A DNA stretch of 64,000 nucleotides, from assembly GCA_963971225.1 (NCBI GenBank), contig OZ020267.1:34963989-35027988 (forward strand). The letters are read 5' to 3'. Source of the DNA: Melieria omissa (taxonomy: Eukaryota > Arthropoda > Insecta > Diptera > Ulidiidae). The notes beneath the pieces are model-generated. The model was not told the origin of the DNA. It did no database searches and saw only the letters and a program-made list of their open reading frames with translations. The translations under genes and the position numbers were made by a program. Below are positions 9,401-19,560 of this stretch, one piece after another (within the stretch, counting starts at the first letter, position 1; every line of letters begins with the position of its first letter).

Positions 9401-11927
9401 CCTCGCAATCGCATATTGGGACTAAAGTCTATTTCCCTCAAACATTAGATTTTGCACACAGATGTCAGGAATCTACCTATAGCCTTAGTTATTTCCACTC
9501 TGAGGCCAGTTCAGAGCATTTAAATAAGCAATTTTACTTGAAATTTCTTGCTAAAAGGACATCCGCCGAAAGACAAATTTTTTTTCTATAGTTAACTAAC
9601 TTAGATTGGCTTACTTTCTGATATTAAAAAAAGTGTCGTTATGGCTCAAAGGTATTGAAATAATCACATATATAAAAATGGAATTTTGGATCTAAGCCAA
9701 ACATAACCAAACTTGACTTAAAAAAAAATTTTCAGAATGGTTTGTTCTGTTTTCGAAAAGGCCAGAGTGAGACTTTTACCAAAGCAACTATCTTACAGCT
9801 AGTTTAAATGTGATGTGGGTGCCTTGGACTGTCACTCTAACCTAACTTTAACCTTACTTTTGGTCAGCTACTTTGAGTTGGATATGTAATCGAAACAAAT
9901 AGCGACAATGTTGTTGAACAAAGAAGTGGTTCAATGCGAAAGTTGAACTTGATATAGCGAAGAGGAAGGCCAAGTCTGCTTTGGACCAATCAAGTGGAGG
10001 AAGTCCTACTATCACTTGCTATAATTAGCAGATTTGAATTCTTATTCGATTAGCTGTTATGGTCAGTTCGATGGGAAATAAATGGGGTTCATGTGAGGTA
10101 TTTAATTTCAATCATTCCTAAAACCCTTTACAGACCCCTTATTACCTGTTCACCACCTGGGAATGCAGCTTTTATGTTGTCAAATTCTTGTCCTATCCAT
10201 TTCACCAATTCATTGTAAAAAATACATCACTTTTCTACAGCCAATTACATTCTTAACCCTTTCGTACCCAAAGTTGCCTGAGTGCAATCTCATCTATTTG
10301 TCATATTATAGCAAAAGCTACGATTGATTTATGGGTTAAATTTAAGTAAGCACCAAAAAATTAATATTTTTAGAAGTGAATTCAAAGCAAATTATAAAAA
10401 TTTTACTGTTATCCCCAAAATAATTTTCAATAATTTGCAGCGATATCAAGAAAAGTTTGTGTTCTAATTGAAGTCTACGAATTGGGCGCGTTCGATCGAA
10501 ACCCCGTTTCTTTAATAATGGTTAAATAAAATCAAAAATTGATAATTTCGTATTTTTCCATAAATATTCAATAATTTTTCTGAAATTAAGAAAAATTGAT
10601 ACAAAATTTATTTAACCCGTTTTGAGTTACAATTGTTCAAAAGTGATCTAGCTCTAGAACACTAACAAAGAAGCGTGGCGACTTCAAATGTCTCCTGCAC
10701 TTCTTACGCAAGTTTCACAGAGTAAAAGTCGGGGTTGAAAGGGTTAAAAGTAACATATGCGTTAACTTCACACACATCTTGTCAACCTTTAACCCTTTCG
10801 GGACTACTGGGTCCCACCAAATTTTTAATACCCCTAAAAGGAATAATTCAGATCTTATAACCCACGAACAAGATTTATTCGAATTATATGGGCCCCCATA
10901 AAAGTATGACTCCCGACTTTAAGAGTATGCAAAATAATTTCCTAGCTTCAAATTTCATAGCATGGTAACATTTCTACGATGAGTATTTTGTTTTTCAAAA
11001 TTAAACTCCGTCCCGAAAAGGTTAAGTGTGTTCACGCCATAAAATGTTTTCTGGACTTCGAACTCCCCCCCACAAAAAAATGCATTTTGCCAAACTCAAG
11101 TGCAATCGTTATTTGCGGATCAAATTCTCAACTAAACAAATTCATAAATAATTTTTTTTATTGTTGCAAATCTTGTTATTGTACGATAAGGCCAAATATT
11201 GCGGCGGTAGGCGGTAGATGGAAAATGCGATAAAATGTTAGAATTATCAAACGTTATCAAACATTGATGCGATGGGTTTGCATTTCGTCGCCTCAGAAAA
11301 CGAGTGTCGTATGTTCCATTGAGCCCAGTAATACATACGACATTTGTTTTCTGAGGCGATGGTTTATGGATGGAGAACAGATGAAAATGCACTGCTTAGA
11401 CACACACAACCAAAAACACACATCTGAAGTTTATGAAAGTTACTCTTTATGAGTCTGGAATACTGGTTGCAGAATACCTTGATCGATGATTTCTAATTGC
11501 CGACGTAAAGCAAAAAAAAAATCAAAAAACTAAATCTAAACTATTTTCGCGCTTACTTACTTTCCTTCAGACGCGCCGATAGCTTCTCGAATGTCAGATC
11601 GTTGAAGACGCGCACATCGAAACCGAACGACTGCAGTGTGTTCGTGATGGTGTCGCGATCCTTTTCCGTGCCCGTGCGCTCCTTCTGCCCCTTCACCTGT
11701 TTGTGATTGAGTACGACGGCAATGCCCACATGAGGGTAGTCGTTGTTGTAGGTGTCGTCCTCGGTGGGTCGCGATGTAATGGGCGTCTTCACAGTCGGCA
11801 GGTAATGATCGTTGATGAGGTGCTGCGCTGCATTGGGATATTTGACTGCGTCGGCCTTGTCGCGCTTCGAGTTGGATGACTTCTTGCAGCCGAAACACGA
11901 AGTGCTACTACTGTCACTCTCGTCCAT
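6486..11927 (-). CDS. decay: Effector caspase, decay orthologue (4 exons)
   Basis: Cysteine protease that cleaves after Asp during apoptosis; cytosolic, made as a zymogen. Coding exons on the minus strand are 11561-11927, 7023-7198, 6819-6963 and 6486-6748. All have GT/AG borders and consistent phases (1, 0, 1), giving 316 residues. Exon 1 encodes a short prodomain and the start of the large subunit (HKQVKGQKERTGTEKDRD). Exon 2 has catalytic His141 in VVMSHGSEG. Cys183 lies in QACRG, which is split between exons 2 and 3. Exon 4 has the small-subunit motif SFRNVENGSWFIQSL and ends MPNFMSTLTKAFYLRVKRAN. From memory these stretches match Drosophila Decay (about 308 aa) better than Drice or Dcp-1. 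The start at 11927 is the Met before DESDSSS; an in-frame Met at 12092 would add 55 atypical residues. No long CARD or DED prodomain is present, as expected for an effector caspase. All catalytic residues are intact. Confidence 0.92.
7620..7765 (-). mobile_element. Non-LTR retrotransposon 3' fragment, shared with 41520-41690
   Basis: The reverse complement matches 41520-41690 over GTTAATCGGTTGTGTTTTTC, the CTGCCAGG..TAGGTGATT stretch and the GCCGCTTGGGAACGA-like stretch. It is short and untranslated, and is interpreted as the 3' tail of the RTE-like family whose coding part is at 42715-43690. Confidence 0.55.
7778..7970 (+). pseudogene. Non-LTR retrotransposon ORF2 C-terminal fragment
   Basis: The plus strand reads EVETIQHYLCHCLALQERRL then RILGSRFLADLACS and DLLSFIKRSEWF. 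This is the zinc-binding HxxxxCxxC tail and the 'R..R..LG..F..' motif found after RNase H in I/jockey-type elements. It is truncated on both sides. Confidence 0.65.
8220..8510 (+). mobile_element. 3' end of a second non-LTR copy, same family as 37560-38560
   Basis: Shares LLCQCPN, then CCAGGTTCATAATAGAATC, the ATCCACTGTGGTATCACAAT stretch and AGCCATAAGTTGTG with 38290-38540. It keeps the last coding bases and the 3' UTR only, and is heavily diverged with frameshifts. Confidence 0.75.
8511..9949. other. Intronic DNA with TTAA-MITE end and short tandem repeat
   Basis: A right MITE end, TATGGAAAAGTTGCGGTCTT followed by TCTAGTG and TTAA (8798-8801), matches the right end of the element at 21181-21440; the left end is not clear. 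At 9265-9340 an imperfect 20-22-bp unit (GTTCCATC.ACGACGACTT) repeats about four times. Nothing else is recognised. Confidence 0.45.
9950..10040 (+). pseudogene. RTE-like retrotransposon scrap
   Basis: The plus strand reads RRGRPSLLWTNQVEEVLLSL, equivalent to GRPHLRWKDQVSQNLSAL in the better preserved copy at 42736-43512. Only about 30 residues survive. Confidence 0.5.
10257..10743. mobile_element. TTAA MITE family 2, copy A
   Basis: TTAA (10253-10256) then CCCTTTCGTACCC; the right end GGGGTTGAAAGGG is followed by TTAA (10744-10747). Internal sequence such as AATTGAAGTCTACGAATTGG recurs in copies at 22264, 56023 and 61284. The element is non-coding. Confidence 0.8.
10793..11021. mobile_element. 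TTAA MITE family 4, copy A
   Basis: TTAA (10789-10792) then CCCTTTCGGGAC; the right end GTCCCGAAAAGG is followed by TTAA (11022-11025). The inverted ends match at 11 of 12 positions. A diverged copy lies at 20005-20252. It is non-coding and only about 50 bases from copy A of family 2. Confidence 0.85.
11026..11560. other. Intronic sequence with a short inverted repeat
   Basis: Around 11287-11360, CAGAAAACGAGTGTCGTATG is mirrored by CATACGACATTTGTTTTCTG, giving an imperfect hairpin of about 30-bp arms with the GAGCCCAGTAATA region as loop. It may be a small MITE. There is no coding content on the plus strand. Confidence 0.5.
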
Positions 11928-12372
11928 GGCAAATGACGTATCGACGTTGTAACTGATAACACGCTGCGCTACAAATCTAAACACCCACAAATTGATTTTG
12001 ACTTTTCGCAAATGTTCCACTGCCGCTGTTGCTGTGCTCGACGAATTTTGACTAAAGACTGCAGCTGAACTGCAAAACATTACCAACTTCAAGTTTCGAT
12101 GTCGACTTGTTATCTTATCAGCAACTGGCAGCAGTTATCTTAGCAGAGAATTTCGATTCCGATTTCGGAGTGGCGCTCTTAAAGCAACTCTTCGACGTAA
12201 TCTTTGCTCGGGAATGTTGCACTGTCAGCGGGGGATAATGACTCACAAATTTTTAATTTGATTTTTTTTGGGCACTCCGACGTCATAAAACAGTAAATAA
12301 TCCATGGTGCAGTCAGTGGTTACATTTGATAAAAATTAGGTAAAATCTTAAATGTCTCTTTATATTGAAAAC
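11928..12372. other. 5' flank of decay
   Basis: Presumed 5' UTR and promoter region of decay on the minus strand. I cannot identify a TATA box or Inr with confidence. Confidence 0.35.
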
Positions 12373-12639
12373 TAGTGTCCAACCGAATATTCGGCTTTGG
12401 TATTCGGCTTATTCGGTCAATTTTAAACCTTCTGCTACAGCTTCGGCCAAAATAGCCGAATACTTTTCGCCCTGTAATGTAAGTCAATTTGCTCTTTTTC
12501 AAAGTATTTGATAAAATATTTGATTTTATCGATATTTCGAACATCAAGACTACGATTTATAAAAAATAATCTCTGATCAGCTGTTTATGTCAATTGAATT
12601 GTTAAGTTTTTTGTTTTTGTTAGAAAAGAAGAAACTGCA

Positions 12640-13400
12640 AATAAGACTGTTTTTTTTTTTCCTTAAATATATATAGTATATATACCAGCAGGGAGGCTTT
12701 GTCACGTCCCTTTTATACAATGCCCAATTAATTTCTCCAATCGAAGGATGCGACCCAGATTCATTGATGTGCGAGTTACAATTAAAAAAAAATCCAAAAA
12801 TGTTAGTCATAAAAATGTGCCACGCCCATTTTCCAACGCTTATCAAATTTTCTCAGTACAATGACACATCTATGAGACGATGGTATACAAAATTTCAATG
12901 CTCTCAGACTTATTATTCCGAAGCTATGTGACATTAAACATTTAGGTAGTATGGGCCATGCCATACCTCCTCGTCCGAAACCCACCCTATTTCACCTGTC
13001 TAGGGGCACGTCTAAAACGTAAGTTTGTGCCAAATGTCACTGATGTGTGACCTGTAGATCCAAAGTTATTCAAAACATTTGGGTTGCTTGAAAAGTGCCA
13101 CGCTTCTTGTCTAAAGTTTATGAAATTTTACCAGCAAAACGACACACTTAAACGGTGACTCTGTACCAAATTTTAATGCTGTCCCGTCTGTAATTCCGAA
13201 GATATTCTATATTAAATATTAAGGTTGTATGGGAAGTGTCACGCCCACCTGTCGAGTCGTATCCGCATTATGTGGTTTACGGAGATTTAGTTAAGATGAA
13301 CATTCCGTGAAAGATTCGGCTCAATCGGCCGTCTAGTTTTTGAGTTTTAGTGTCGTGTGACCAACAAACAAACATACATTTATTTTTATATAAATATTTA
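12640..13400 (+). repeat. Interspersed repeat with GTGCCACGCCC motifs, copy 1
   Basis: Contains several degenerate sub-blocks, each with a TGGC(C)AC/GCCAC motif, an AATTTTA..GCT stretch and 'TTCCGAAG.TAT'. It ends in TAGTGTCGTGTGACCAACAA. The same sequence occurs in opposite orientation at 60317-61279. I do not recognise a superfamily. Confidence 0.7.
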
Positions 13401-13407
13401 TATAGTA

Positions 13408-14696
13408 TTGGGTGTACAACTTAATAACCGGAATTTGACGCTAGATGTCCGTACTAACAAATATCGTGAAAGCTCTAACCTTATATATATATGTAATTTT
13501 GAAGGTACATTTGACAGCTATCAAAATCAGTCAACAAAACAATTTTATCTTGTGTGCATCATTATTATTTTTCAGGATGAATAACTTCGAAAATTGGAGA
13601 AAAAGACAGCATTTGCGGGAGGTTCTGTTGGGTCTTTTTTTTGCAAAGAAAACTGCTGCGGAAAGTCATCGTTTGCTTGTAGAAGTTTATGGCGACGATG
13701 CTTTAGCGAAAACACAGTGTTTTGAATGGTTTCAACGCTTTAAAAGTGCCGATTTTGACATCAAAGACAAAGAATGCCCAGGACAGCCAAAAAAGTTTGA
13801 AGACGAAGAATTGGAGATGCTACTCGATGAGGATTCGTGTCAAACACAAGAAGAACTTGCCAAATCGTTGGGAGTGACTCAGCAAGCAATTTCGAAACGT
13901 TTGAAAGCCGCCGGATACATTCAGATGCAAGGTAATTGGGTCCCCTATGAGTTGACGCCGAGAGACGTTGAACAACGCTTCTGTATGTCTGAAATGCTGC
14001 TTGAGCGCCATAAAAAGAAAGCATTTTTGCATCGGATCGTGACTGGGGATGAAAAATGGATCCATTATGACAATCCCAAACGCAAAAAGTCATACGTGAA
14101 GCCCGGCCAACCAGCCAAATCAACGGCGAAGCCAAATATCCATGGCGCCAAGGTTATGCTGTGTATTTGGTGGGATCAGAAGGGGCCGTTATATTAGGAG
14201 TTGTTGAAATCGGGCCAGACAATCAATGGTGACCTGTACCGAACACAATTGATTCGTTTGAAGCGTGCCATCATCGAAAAACGCCCGGAATATGCGACCA
14301 GACACTAGGCCATAATTTTCCATCATGACAACGCTCGGCCTCATGTTGCTATTCCGGTTAAAAACTATTTGGAAAACAATGGCTGGGAAGTTTTACCTCA
14401 CCCGCCTTATAGCCCAGACCTTGCCCCGTCCGACTACCATTTATTTCGCTCGATGCAAAACGCCCTCACCGGAATACGCTTCACTTCAGAGCAAGGCATC
14501 CGAAATTGGATAGATTCGTTTTTGGCCACCAAGCCGGCGCAATTTTTTTGGGATGGAATTCATAAATTGCCTGAAAGATGGGGAAATGTTGTAGCTTCCG
14601 AGGGACAATACCTTGAATAAAATATATTGTAAGATTTTTCCACAATAAAACATCAAATTTCGCTGAAAAATTCCGGTTATTAAGTTGTACACCCAA
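13408..14696 (+). mobile_element. Complete mariner element (1289 bp) with inactivated transposase
   Basis: The terminal inverted repeats begin TTGGGTGTACAACTTAATAA and are identical over 29 bases. They are flanked by TA at 13406-13407 and 14697-14698. One DD34D transposase frame lies inside. The element sits in the AT-rich tail of the interspersed repeat, so it inserted after it. Confidence 0.97.
13577..14620 (+). pseudogene. Mariner transposase with two in-frame stop codons
   Basis: Cut-and-paste DDE transposase, full family length at 347 codons. The start is the ATG before NNFENWRKRQHLREVLL. A helix-turn-helix covers roughly residues 1-110 (DSCQTQEELAKSLGVTQQAI). The catalytic triad is D in IVTGDEKW, D in FHHDNARPH and D in SPDLAPSDY, with exactly 34 residues between the second and third Asp. 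Two TAG stops, at 14195-14197 and 14306-14308, interrupt the frame; there is no frameshift. The protein is not expected to be active, yet the intact ends could still be mobilised in trans. Confidence 0.95.
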
Positions 14697-14830
14697 TATA
14701 TTCTTTTATTTATTCTTAAGTGGAGCGAAGAAATTAATAATAAACAAAGGGCTAAATTGGATCAATTTTTTTCTTAAAAGAATTGTTAGTATTCGGCTTC
14801 GGTAAATAATCCACCTTCGGCCGGACACTA

Positions 14831-16243
14831 TGAAAAACGTTTAAGAGCAAAGCAGAGCTTTCAACGCGCACAGTTGCCACATTTGGTTCATTTGAACCAA
14901 AAGTGGGTCTTTTTATTTCACTTGGGCCTATTGGCCGCTTTTGTATAATTTAGACTCTTTTATACAAACGTTTTTTTATACAAAAAAAGACAAACTTTTT
15001 TTGGTTATTCGGCAAAAATGTCGATATAAAAGTTATATTTTGTTTTTGTGTTAACAATTTTTAGAAAATATTTTGTTCCCATTTTGGTCCTTTCTTAGGG
15101 AAATTTTATACATAAAAAGGTTTTAATTCAGTGGCAACTGTGCCAACGTGTTCTTCTAATGAAAGTTGTGCTACTATCGATAGTAGTTTGTTTAGCTGTG
15201 GGATACAAATTCAAAATTTTTGCAAAAAAAAAAACAATAGTTGAGTGCAGAAATAAACAAAGATAAGCATCAAACAGGGGTATGCAGCACTTAGGAATGG
15301 ATACAGGGTCTCAGAGGTTAGCAGAGCGCAAGGAACGTCACGCTGACTTGTCACGGCTCGACACGAAAAATGAACCTAAAACTAAAAGTGTTTTCTAGAG
15401 TAACTTTGGGTAAATTTGTTTGAGAAGCATTTTCAAAAAATTAAAAAAAAAACCGTTTTTCCCTGTTATTTCAGTTATGAGCACATATCTCGTAAACGAA
15501 TTATCTGACTAACACAAGCTGTTACAAATTGTTCCGAAATTAATATCTTAGCCTTTCCAGCGATATACAGATTGTTGAAATCTGATGATTTTTGGGGAAG
15601 TTACTGATGGTGAAAATTTCAAAAAAGTTAATTTTTCAACCATTCTCAAAAATTATAAATTTTTGAATAATTGATAAATGAATAGATACAATAATGTATG
15701 TCCTCTGGTTTTAGAATCTAACATGAAAGATATATTATTCTTGCAAAGGTTAAGCCTAACATCAATAAAATCGAAAGAAAAATGACAAAGTTATAACGCA
15801 ATGAGTGAAAACATCATCTTTATATTTTTTACACCGTGCGACAAAATAAACCTTTTTGCCGAGACCCATCCAAATGTTGATATAGGCGTGAAACTAGGGG
15901 TCATTTATAGCAACCAGGCATCATCATGTTTTGCATTTTCCAATGTAATTTTAAAAGGACTTTAAAATCTCGAGGACATAAGCGTTTCAAAGATTTTTTT
16001 TTAATATTTTCGGTTTTGTAATGATGAAGATATGGGTATCAAATGATAGAGGAAAATTGTCTCCTTTTAATTTAATTTTCTGTGTTGACCTTTCAGGACC
16101 AAAATAGAATACAATTTAGATGAATGAATGTGAAAATAATGCATTATATTTGATAACCCATAACTTCTAATAAAACCATTAACATATGTTAGAGAATTGT
16201 TAGAGAATGCAACGGATTCCAGATAAAGTTATATTCAACTTAA
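14831..16243. other. Unassigned AT-rich intergenic DNA
   Basis: No usable frames. Between 15350 and 16180 the sequence looks like old non-coding transposon material, but I find no ends and no second copy in the window. Confidence 0.35.
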
Positions 16244-16389
16244 AACGTTGAGTGCCACATAAAACCCCACTTTATTCTCACACGAATTTGGGTCTCCTGT
16301 GCCGCGTGAGATCACAGTGGTCTCAAAGTCAATACAAAAAAATTCGGTGGCCTGTGGGGACAATTTTTCGGATGGTGGCACTCAACGTG
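16244..16389. mobile_element. 146-bp TTAA MITE abutting the receptor stop codon
   Basis: TTAA (16240-16243) is followed by AACGTTGAGTGCCAC, and GTGGCACTCAACGTG precedes TTAA (16390-16393). The ends match at 14 of 15 positions. The right TTAA contains the reverse complement of the receptor's TAA stop. TTTATT at 16271-16276 reads AATAAA on the minus strand, 114 bases after the stop. Confidence 0.85.
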
Positions 16390-17543
16390 TTAATAAGACG
16401 TTTCATAGCCAAACTGTATAATGATTACAATGAAATTGACTGAGTACGACACTAAAAACAGCCAGAAGTCATTGTCCAGCCTGAACATGTCTAGGATCCA
16501 AAAATCAATGGGCCGGGGCCACAGCACCTCGCCGTGTGTCAATTCAAGGCAACGCTGAAAGTGAGAAAATTAATTCAGCTGCTGGTTCATTGACATCGAG
16601 AAGTTGCACCCACCTCTGTGTGAACGTGGAAATCCCGATTCAGCCACAAATGCTGGACGCGCTTGCAGCGCTCGACGCACTGCTGTGCGGCGTAGATGAG
16701 CAAATACATCTGCAGGCAAATTTTGATGCAGAAGAAGAGGAACGTGTACCACAGGCCGTGCGTCACCAGAAAGTAGTAGACCTGCGCGTACAGATTGGCC
16801 AGCACGTTTAGGAACTGCCCGAGCACCAGCAGGAAAATCGGAAACTGAAATGTCTGCGTGAAGAGCTGCACCAGCTCGTGCAGCGCATCTTGCAGCCGCA
16901 CCAACTGCGCCGCACTGACGTCGCCCTGCTGCAGGCTGCGTTCCAGCTGCCTGTAGCACGCATCGAGCAGCAGCAACGAGGCAAAGATCATTGCTGAGAC
17001 CACGGCATGGCACTGCTGCAGGTACAACACCACCAAGTTGGCCACCAGATCGCCCGTCGAGGCAACCTTCAGCAGAAACACCAGCTGCAGCAGCAGCTCG
17101 TACAGCGACAGCGACAGCTGCAGCCACAGCAGCGCCAGCACGCGACCCTCGACAAAGTGTGCGTTGAGCGAGCGCACCTCGGCAATTGTTGCTTGCAGCA
17201 GATTCAGGTATTGCAGCAAGCGGTGGCGTTGCCAGATTTGCGTGGCCTTCAGCAGCAACGCCACAATGGCGTCGCTCACTTGCGTCACCATTGCGATGGA
17301 CACGAAGAGCGCATCGAGGGACACGCCGACGCGGTCGTAGGTGGCGGCCACGATGCGCAGCAGAAACGGCGCGGAGACGAGCAGCAGGAGGCACGTGACG
17401 AGCGCGCCGCCAGTCAGCGCTGCGTGCGTGCGAAAGGTGGCGCACTGGCGCCGGTAGACGAGTGGCGCCAGCAGCATTATCTGGTTGAGGACAATCACCG
17501 CGCGGATGGTGATAAAAAAAGCCTTATTGCTGCAGTGACGCAT
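16390..17543 (-). CDS. Gr89a: Gustatory receptor, probable Gr89a orthologue (2 exons)
   Basis: Seven-transmembrane chemoreceptor expected in the dendrite membrane of taste neurons. Exon 1 is 16614-17543 and exon 2 is 16390-16554. The 59-base intron (GTGGGT...TTTCAG) is in phase 0, and the protein is 364 residues, typical for the family. Hydrophobic segments recur along exon 1 (FFITIRAVIVLNQIMLLAPL, GALVTCLLLLVSAPFLL, FPIFLLVLGQFLNVLANL, YTFLFFCIKICLQMYLLIYA). Exon 2 carries the conserved end: LDNDFWLFLVSYSVNFIVII then IQFG, equivalent to the usual TYhhhhhQF motif. An upstream Met at 17672 would add 43 Arg/Cys-rich residues unlike this family, so 17543 was chosen. The gene is GC-rich against its surroundings. 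The family is clear; the Gr89a name rests on remembered adjacency to decay in Drosophila (CG14901 and CG14902), not on alignment. Confidence 0.85.
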
Positions 17544-18202
17544 ATTTGACAGCTGACGACAATGACGCGAACGCGAACAACGACGACGACACAATGACCT
17601 CGGCGTCAACACAACCGGCTCGCACATCACAGCCACACACAATGCACACAAAAGATGGACGTGGCGCCTCATGTCGCTCGAACGACACAGGAACCGGACA
17701 TGTTGGACATGGTGTCAGGACATTGCATGTCGCACGCTTTGCATGCTGAATAATTAAGCGCGTTTTAATGACCGTTCACACGGCCGAATTGAGTCATTAT
17801 TTATGAGCCGTGACGCTGGCCAACGCATTCCACATGCAGCGCTTCGCTGGGCGAGCACAATTGCCTCTAATTGATGGCGTTACGCGGCGGCTGTATGTAA
17901 TTTCGATAAGCTATCATTCGGCTTAAAAGTGTGCGGAGCTGATTTGCGGCTAGTCTGACCTTCGCTTCGGTGCGATTGGCTTTCATAATTTTGAATAAAT
18001 AGTTAGTTAATCGATTGATATGGAGATTTTATGAAAGTCTAAAAAGTTTGTTTAGAGAATTATTGGCGGAGAGTTCATTCATGTTAACATGGTATACTCA
18101 GTTTTTTATTTCCTTTTAATCGATGCCCATTTTAAAAGACTTTAAAATTATAAAGACATACATATTTCAATAAATTTATTTAAATATTTGCAGTTGTGAA
18201 AT
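17544..18202. other. 5' flank of the receptor gene
   Basis: Minus-strand upstream region. Open frames here are continuations or shadows of the receptor exon. No promoter motif is recognised. Confidence 0.35.
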
Positions 18203-18543
18203 ACTACGCAGCCGCCGCACGCCGTAGCTCAGCTGGCTAAGTGCGTTGGGCCGCCAGTCAAATGCGACCCTCGAACCCAGGTTTAATACTCCGTTGCGCT
18301 TACACCGAAAAAAGAAAAAAACAGCAATTTTTCTTTCGGCGGCTGTCCTCTCAACAGCAAATGGCAAACCTCTGAGAGTAAAATTGCCTATGAAAAAGCT
18401 CCCCACTCGCCATTCGGAATCGGCATAAAACTGTAGGTCCCTTCCAACCTTGTAAAAACATTCGCACGCACAACACGGTTGGTTGAGGGTAGCTAGGCCT
18501 TAGTCTCGTAATCGGGCTATCGTGCCAGTCAAGAAGAAGAAGA
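18203..18543 (+). mobile_element. tRNA-derived SINE (341 bp) with 11-bp target duplication
   Basis: The head contains an A-box-like TAGCTCAGCTGG (about 18224) and a B-box-like AGGTTTAATACTCC (about 18280) with tRNA spacing. The body includes ATTCGGAATCGGC and AAACTGTAGGTCCC, also found in the SINE at 39246. The tail is AAGAAGAAGAAG. The flanking repeat AGTTGTGAAAT at 18192-18202 and 18544-18554 is exact, proving retroposition. Confidence 0.9.
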
Positions 18544-18554
18544 AGTTGTGAAAT

Positions 18555-18829
18555 GTGTACGTCCCTTTAATTTTTAAGTATTTTTAAAAGGACGTCTGTT
18601 CAGAAATTTAAAAAAATTAGTATGCCTTATAACTAAGAATGGCCTCTAGTTTCAGGCCTATATATGTAATCTTTCGAGTGGATCAAAAGTACTATCGTAA
18701 AGTGTTATAACTACACACGATTGTAGAAATACCTACAGGTACATATATATTTTTCGTAAAAAGTTATTTCAATAACGTTACTTCATCTGAAAATTGTTCA
18801 CGAGTGCTAGAATACAAAGTTTGTCCCAC
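18555..18829. other. Unassigned AT-rich sequence
   Basis: Short AT-rich spacer between the SINE and the transposase remnant; nothing recognised. Confidence 0.35.
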
Positions 18830-19560
18830 GGAAAACGAGACTGCTCAAAAAATAAAACATCCAAATTCTTTAATTTTATTCCAAATAGTCTCCTTCTGCT
18901 TCGATAAAACATTTTGCACGATTAGATTAGATCATCGAATAACTTTTTGAGGCCAACTTCATCCATTGTCTTCAAAATGTCGTTGGTCGCCTTTTGAATC
19001 GCATCAACATCAGGATATGGTTGTTCTTTCATCGACAAAGGCATTCTACCGAACAGATAGAAGTCACTCGGAGCCAAGTCTGGTCAGTGGTTAAGGGTAA
19101 AAATTAATTTTTTTATCAAAAAGTCGTTTACCAAATTAGGTCGATGAGATGAGGCGTTATCGTATAACAAGCGCCAGCTTCAATTTTCACGGTATTGTAG
19201 CCTCGTACGATGAATTGAAATTTTGGACATATTCAGTTCCATTTCCATGCATCGCAATAACGATTTCGTCTAATTTTTAATGAATTCACGCACATTTTCG
19301 ATGTTACTTTGAGTGATCACGGTATTGGAAGAACCTGGTTGTTCGTCGTGCTTTATGTCTTCACGGTTGTCCCGCAACCTCGTAAACCCCTCATGTACTC
19401 TCACTCGAGATAAACAATCATCACCTTACACTTGTTTGATGAAACTGAATGTTTCGGTAAAAGTTTTACAAAGTTTGAAGCAAAACTTAAAATTAGCTCT
19501 TTGTTCAAAGCTCATTTTCTGATCGATGCTATAAACAGACTGGCACGTTTGGCGCAAAAA
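18830..19560 (-). pseudogene. Degraded mariner-like transposase
   Basis: Minus-strand translation near 18880-19090 reads PDLAPSDFYLFGRMPLSMKE, then QPYPDVDAIQKATNDILKTM and FYRSRRRLFGIKLKNLDVLF. This is the third catalytic Asp and C-terminus of a mariner-related transposase of a lineage distinct from the DD34D copy at 13577. Upstream pieces (19290-19520) read RLRDNREDIKHDEQPGSSNT, the N-terminal DNA-binding part. The central region with the first Asp is missing or scrambled and several stops interrupt it. Confidence 0.8.

Larger units (their letters stand above)
7199..11560 (-). other. decay intron 1, 4.4 kb, filled with transposon remnants
   Basis: Donor GTAAGTAAG (minus strand, at 11560) and acceptor TTTTCTTCTTTTCAG (ending at 7199). 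The other decay introns are 59-70 bases. The excess length comes from retrotransposon pieces (7620-8510, 9950-10040) and TTAA-flanked MITEs (10257-11021). Confidence 0.85.
12373..14830. mobile_element. hAT-like element interrupted by nested insertions
   Basis: The left end TAGTGTCCAACCGAATATTC and the reverse complement of the right end, TAGTGTCCGGCCGAAGG, are alike, and both arms carry repeated TATTCGGCTT motifs. Flanking 8-mers TTGAAAAC and TGAAAAAC match at 6 of 8 positions, consistent with an old 8-bp hAT duplication. There is no transposase of its own; the middle is occupied by an interspersed repeat (12640-13400) and a mariner. Confidence 0.6.

Noticed and set aside
16570..17445. 291-residue minus-strand Ala/Arg-rich frame
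   Set aside because: Alternate frame of the receptor exon; lacks membrane segments and runs past the splice donor.
17007..17549. 180-residue plus-strand frame rich in Gln/His
   Set aside because: Antisense shadow of the GC-rich gustatory receptor exon, which has family motifs and consistent splicing.
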